Assembly (NCBI GenBank): GCA_021786295.1
Contig: JAJYNO010000017.1
Span: 62,001-126,000, forward strand
Direction of reading: 5' to 3'
Source: a bacterium
GTDB lineage: Bacteria; Elusimicrobiota; Elusimicrobia; Elusimicrobiales; UBA9959
Length of the DNA stretch: 64,000 bases
Translations under genes and position numbers: made by a program
Part shown: positions 60,163 through 64,000 of the stretch, in pieces
Numbering within the stretch: position 1 is the stretch's first letter
Layout of the letters: the number at the start of each line of letters is the position of its first letter
Notes under the pieces: generated by a model
What the model was told of the DNA's origin: nothing
The model's database searches: none
The model's input: the letters and a program-made list of their open reading frames with translations, nothing else

Positions 60163-61434
60163 ATGAAAAAATTGATCAGCGCATTGGACAGGGGGCAGGT
60201 CACCACCTTCTCGCGCAGCTCCTATGAGACCGTGTTCTCCGTCTTCATGGTGGCCCTCGCCTGGCTCTACAGGGGGAACCCGCTGATCGTCTATCCCGCC
60301 GTACTGTACTGCTTCCTGGTCCTGCTTGGCTCCAACCTTGTCTTCAATTACCTGCTGCGCAGGCGCACGGCCGTGAACACCTGGCTGGTGGACCTGATAC
60401 TGCTGGTGAACTTCTGGACCATAACGGCCATACTGGTCTACTCCGGCGGCGGCGACTCGTATTTCTGGGTGCTTTACCTGCTGCCGGTGTTCGCGGCCGC
60501 CCTTATGGCCAGGGCCAAGGACGCGGCCGGCATGGTCGCGCTCTGCGCCATAAGCCTGGTCGTCCTGAGCTGGCCGGTCTCCATCTGGGACCTGGCGGGA
60601 CTGCTGGCCCTGTCCGCCAAAATAGCCGTGGTCTCGTTCTCGGCCTGGGTGGTTTTTACCACGGCGCAGGCCAGGAAGGTCTCCGAGGCGGGGCTGGCCT
60701 TCAAGCGCGCGCAGGTGGAGGCCCTTTCCAGGGACATAGAGGCCAAGGAGACGGCGCTAGTAAAAAGCGCCTCCTCCAGCGAACTTGGTACTCTCGTCGG
60801 GGGGGTATTGCACGACCTCGGCAACGTGATCTCGGTCATCCTGCTCAGCTCCGAGATAGCGGCCGAAGCGGAAGGGCCGGAGAAGGCGGACCTGGACCGC
60901 ACGCTGAAGGCGGCCAGGCTGGCCAAGACCATGATCATCAACGCGATGGGCATAGTGCGCGGCCAGGATTACGTTTTTGAGCCGGTCTCTCTGGGCGAGG
61001 TGGCGGAATCGGCCTGCATGCTCACCAGCTACGCCGCCAGGAAGGCGGGGGCCGAGATAAAGGTGGACATCCCCAGGTCCCTTCCCATGATCAGGGGCAG
61101 CCGTGTGCATCTGGAGCGCATATTCATAAACACCATCCTGAACTCCCTCTCGTTCGTCAGCGCGGAGGGGCTGGTGCGCCTCTCGGCTTCGGCGGAGGCG
61201 GACGGCGTGAAGATAGAGATCTCCGATAACGGACCCGGGTTCCCCGAAAAGATGCTGGGCGAAGGCATCAAGGCCTTCGGGACCACGCGCAAGGAAACGG
61301 GCGGCACCGGGCTTGGACTTTTCGTCTGTTCCCAGATCGCGGCGCGGCACGGCGGAAGAGTGGAGCTGGCCCGCGGCGAGGGCGGCGGCGCCCTGGTGCG
61401 CTTCTTTCTCCCGCTGGACGGTCCCAGGACCTGA
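60163..61434 (+). CDS. Membrane-bound sensor histidine kinase
   Basis: 423 residues. Six N-terminal hydrophobic segments (about residues 20-170; LVDLILLVNFWTITAILVYS is the clearest), a short coiled linker, then a kinase core. The phosphoacceptor is in GGVLHDLGNVISVILL (a variant of the H-E/D box), and the ATPase domain has NTILNSLSFVS, ISDNGPGFPEKM and GGTGLGLFVCSQIA. No extracellular sensory domain, so it probably senses within the membrane. The partial hybrid kinase downstream, which begins with a receiver, is a likely partner. Confidence 0.9.
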   Translation: MKKLISALDRGQVTTFSRSSYETVFSVFMVALAWLYRGNPLIVYPAVLYCFLVLLGSNLVFNYLLRRRTAVNTWLVDLILLVNFWTITAILVYSGGGDSYFWVLYLLPVFAAALMARAKDAAGMVALCAISLVVLSWPVSIWDLAGLLALSAKIAVVSFSAWVVFTTAQARKVSEAGLAFKRAQVEALSRDIEAKETALVKSASSSELGTLVGGVLHDLGNVISVILLSSEIAAEAEGPEKADLDRTLKAARLAKTMIINAMGIVRGQDYVFEPVSLGEVAESACMLTSYAARKAGAEIKVDIPRSLPMIRGSRVHLERIFINTILNSLSFVSAEGLVRLSASAEADGVKIEISDNGPGFPEKMLGEGIKAFGTTRKETGGTGLGLFVCSQIAARHGGRVELARGEGGGALVRFFLPLDGPRT

Positions 61435-61457
61435 GCCCGGGGCGCGGCCGGTTTTTA

Positions 61458-61463
61458 TATAAT
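61458..61463 (+). promoter_or_regulatory. -10 box before the hybrid kinase gene
   Basis: Perfect TATAAT inside TTTTTATATAAT, 57 bases before the ATG at 61521; the -35 region is poor. The leader carries AGGGGGG as ribosome site. Confidence 0.4.
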
Positions 61464-61520
61464 GGGAGCAGGCCGGGGTGCGGCGTCGCAGCAGGGGCGG
61501 TCGCTTGGGGAGGGGGGAAA

Positions 61521-64000
61521 ATGCCGGACGACAATAACGGGAAAGGGTGCCTTCTGATAGTAGAGGACGATCCCGGGATAATAGAACTGGAGCGCCAGAG
61601 GCTCAGCGGCCTCGGGTTCGAGATAGTCAGCACCTTAAGAGCAGAGGACGCTCTGGAGGTAGTAAGGCGCAAGCCTGTGGAAATGGCGGTGCTGGACTAT
61701 TCCCTTCCCGGGATGAACGGCCTGGATTTCGTCGCGCGCATAAGGGAACAGGGCCTCGCGGTGCCGCCTTTCATCGTAGCCACCGGCCGGGGCGGAGAGA
61801 AGGTCGCGGTGGAGACCATGAAGGGCGGGGCGCTGGACTACATAGTCAAGGACTCCTCCTTCCTGGACAACCTGCTCCCCACCGTCTCCAAGGCGCTGGA
61901 GAGGGCCGACCTTCAGAAGAAGCTCAAGCGGACGGAGGCCGATCTTCGGAAAAGCCTGCGCATTTACAACGTGCTGGCCGAGGTGAACCAGGCCGCGGCG
62001 CGCGAGAAAGATCCGGGGGAACTGCTCAAGAAGGTCTGCCGTATCGCGGTGGAGGTCGGGGGGCTGCGCATGGCCTGGGTGGGGGCTCTGGACCCGGATA
62101 TAAAGAGGTTCGTCCCTTTCTGTTCGGACGGCTTCGTCGACGGCTATCTGGACAGGATCAAGATCCCGCTCAGCGATGATGCGGGGAACGGCCCCACCGG
62201 GACGGCTTTCAAGAGCGGCGGCATAGTCGTCTGTTCGGATATCGCTTCCGACCCCCGCATGGCGCCCTGGCGGGAGGCGGCCCTGGCCAGGGGCTACGCC
62301 TCCTCCGCGGCCATGCCGCTTTTCCTCGACGGCAAGGTCCCTTTCGTGCTGAGCCTTTACTCGGGCGAAAAGGATTTTTTCAGCCGGGAGGAGCTGCAGC
62401 TGCTGGCCGAGATACAGGGGGATATCTCGCTGGCCCTCGGCGCGCTCAAGAACGAGGAGAAAAGGGCCGCGGCCCAGGCCGCGCTCGCGCGCACCGCGGC
62501 GGAACTCGCCCACGTAATGGAGTCCACGCAGGTCATGCTGGTCAGGGTGCGCGCGACCGCCGAAGGGAAGCGCATCCCGGAATGGGTCAGCGGAGACACG
62601 GCCGCCATCACCGGCTACGAGGCGGCGGAGATCCTGGACCCGGCCTGGCTGCCGACGGTGCTGCACCCGGAGGACAGGGAACGGGCGCTGGCGGAGAAGG
62701 CCGCCATCCTCAGGACCGGCTCGACGACCCAGGATTTCCGCATAAAGCGCAAGGACGGAAAGGTGGCCTGGATCCACTCCCAGTTCAGGGCCACGCCTGA
62801 CCGCCCGGGGGAGATAATCGGTTCCTGGACCGACATCACCAGCCTGAAGAATTCTGAAGCCCGTTTCCAGGCGCTGATAGACGCGGCCCCGTACGGCGTG
62901 GTGGTGCGCAAGGGCACCAGGGCCACGTACATCAACAGGTCGGGCATGGAGATGATGCGCTCGCTGCGCGAAGAGGACTACGCAGGCCGCGACATCCTGG
63001 AGCGGATAACCGAAAAGTACAGGGCGGGCGTCGCCGACAGGATCGCCGCCGTGGACAAAGGGGCCGTGCTCCCCCCGATGGAGATAGAGGTGACGGCGAT
63101 GGACGGGGAGACGCTCTCCGTGGAGATCAGCAGCCGCCGTCTCCTGTTCGGCTCCGAGGAGAGCACAGTGGTGTTCTTCCGCGACGTCTCCGAACGGAAG
63201 AAGTCGGAGAAACTGATGCTGGAGATGTCCGCGATGCAGCGCGTGGAGTCGCTCGGACAGCTGGCCGGAGGCATAGCCCACGACTTCAACAACATGCTGA
63301 CCGGGATAATGGGCAACATCTCGCTGCTGGAGGCGCGCTGCTCGAAGGACGCTGAGAGCGTGGCCATTCTCAAGGATACGCTGCAGGCCGCCCGCGACGC
63401 CCAGAGCCTGACCGCCAATCTGCTGGCTTTCTCCAAGGGGGGCAAGCCGGTCAAGAAGGAGGTCTCCCTGGGGAAGATGCTTTCCAATATCTTCACGCTG
63501 GCCACCCGCGGAGCCAACGCCGCCGCGGAACTGGACGTGCCCGCCGGCCTCTGGAGCGTGGAAGGCGACGAGAACCAGCTCAAGCAGGCGGTCAACAACA
63601 TCCTGATGAACGGGCTGCAGGCCATGCCTTCCGGCGGGACCATAAAACTGGAAGCGCGCAACCTCCGGGCCGGCGCGCCGCGGCCCGGGATATTGCCGGG
63701 AGGCGCCTATGTGCGCGTAGCCGTTTCCGACACCGGCGTCGGCATTCCGGGGGAATACCTCTCCCACGTGTTCGAACCGTACTTCTCCACCAAGGAAAAA
63801 GGCCACGGGCTGGGGCTCTTCATGGCCTGGTCCGTGGTGAAGAACCACGGCGGGCATATAGAGCTGGCCTCGGAGCCGGGCAAAGGCACCAGGTTCGAGT
63901 TGTTCCTGCCGTCCACGGGGCGCTGTCTGGCGGCGCCGGTGGAACAGGCCGGCAAGCCCGCCGGGGGGACCGGCCGCGTGCTGGTGCTGGAGGACGAAGA
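61521..64000 (+). CDS. Hybrid sensor histidine kinase, 3' end missing
   Basis: 826 codons are visible and the frame runs off the right edge. Order: receiver at 8-125 (LLIVEDDPGII, AVLDYSLPGMNG, FIVATGRGG, YIVKD), coiled linker, GAF at about 150-310 (GGLRMAWVGALDPD), PAS at about 340-440 (GDTAAITGYEAAEILDP), second PAS at about 445-560 (YGVVVRKGTRATYINRSG), HisKA with GGIAHDFNNMLTGIMGN, HATPase with NNILMNGLQAM, DTGVGIPGE and GHGLGLFMAWSVVKNHGG, and the beginning of a C-terminal receiver (RVLVLEDEE). No membrane segments. AGGGGGGAAA directly precedes the ATG. Confidence 0.93.
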   Translation, partial: MPDDNNGKGCLLIVEDDPGIIELERQRLSGLGFEIVSTLRAEDALEVVRRKPVEMAVLDYSLPGMNGLDFVARIREQGLAVPPFIVATGRGGEKVAVETMKGGALDYIVKDSSFLDNLLPTVSKALERADLQKKLKRTEADLRKSLRIYNVLAEVNQAAAREKDPGELLKKVCRIAVEVGGLRMAWVGALDPDIKRFVPFCSDGFVDGYLDRIKIPLSDDAGNGPTGTAFKSGGIVVCSDIASDPRMAPWREAALARGYASSAAMPLFLDGKVPFVLSLYSGEKDFFSREELQLLAEIQGDISLALGALKNEEKRAAAQAALARTAAELAHVMESTQVMLVRVRATAEGKRIPEWVSGDTAAITGYEAAEILDPAWLPTVLHPEDRERALAEKAAILRTGSTTQDFRIKRKDGKVAWIHSQFRATPDRPGEIIGSWTDITSLKNSEARFQALIDAAPYGVVVRKGTRATYINRSGMEMMRSLREEDYAGRDILERITEKYRAGVADRIAAVDKGAVLPPMEIEVTAMDGETLSVEISSRRLLFGSEESTVVFFRDVSERKKSEKLMLEMSAMQRVESLGQLAGGIAHDFNNMLTGIMGNISLLEARCSKDAESVAILKDTLQAARDAQSLTANLLAFSKGGKPVKKEVSLGKMLSNIFTLATRGANAAAELDVPAGLWSVEGDENQLKQAVNNILMNGLQAMPSGGTIKLEARNLRAGAPRPGILPGGAYVRVAVSDTGVGIPGEYLSHVFEPYFSTKEKGHGLGLFMAWSVVKNHGGHIELASEPGKGTRFELFLPSTGRCLAAPVEQAGKPAGGTGRVLVLEDE

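Overview
The window is one contiguous piece of a GC-rich bacterial chromosome. It has about 56 genes, two tRNAs and very short intergenic spaces. The cell envelope looks diderm: there is an AsmA-like protein, a PorV-like beta-barrel, lipoproteins with clear lipoboxes, a MacB-type exporter and several Sec signal peptides. The style (GC-rich but with frequent ATA isoleucine codons, many secreted proteins, many GAF/PAS/receiver proteins) would suit Elusimicrobiota or a similar diderm lineage. No marker gene here settles that, so the assignment is an inference of modest confidence. No prophage, insertion sequence or CRISPR array was seen. Both window edges cut a gene: gcvPB on the left and a hybrid sensor kinase on the right.

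Layout. 1-7.1 kb (mostly minus): a gcvT-gcvH-gcvPA-gcvPB glycine cleavage operon, then an asmA-lpdA-xth operon that supplies the L protein of the same complex, with a GreA/GreB-like gene between them. 7.1-16.1 kb: envelope genes, namely a beta-barrel/LysM protein, a receiver-propeller fusion, a cell-wall amidase, a GAF-PAS protein, nth, a protein with two cysteine-peptidase domains, and a chalcone-isomerase-like secreted protein. 16.2-17.7 kb: tRNA-Pro, a CNNM-type transporter and tRNA-Gln. 18-30.6 kb: accessory and regulatory genes, including two paralogous secreted phosphatases (one fused to an HNH-like domain), an XRE regulator, a receiver/hybrid kinase pair, a DUF6132-thioredoxin pair, a CsgG-like lipoprotein, a class V aminotransferase, MacB and a diguanylate cyclase. 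30.6-34.4 kb: an OPT transporter, a secreted lipase-like hydrolase and a chagasin-type inhibitor. 34.6-42.4 kb: the complete kdpFABCDE potassium-uptake system. 42.4-45.3 kb: small membrane proteins, a secreted Pro/His-rich repeat protein and an orphan Pycsar-effector-like protein. 45.4-64 kb: hrpB, an AIM24 protein, a phosphodiesterase/nuclease, an MFS permease, ahcY, a PAP2 phosphatase, yciH, an ABC-F ATPase, typA, a CYTH protein, an rRNA methyltransferase, a deaminase and two sensor kinases.

The clearest functional groups are the complete glycine cleavage system within 6 kb, the kdp operon with its own sensor, regulator and T-tract operator-like sites, and a cluster of envelope and peptidoglycan enzymes. 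The most unusual features are: the secreted phosphatase-HNH fusion and its paralogue without HNH; a recurring promoter layout with a -10 box only 5-7 bases from the start codon, which predicts leaderless mRNAs; a 138-base palindromic element with nested hairpins before typA; a startless coding-like frame at 12.8-13.0 kb; and an orphan Pycsar-like effector.
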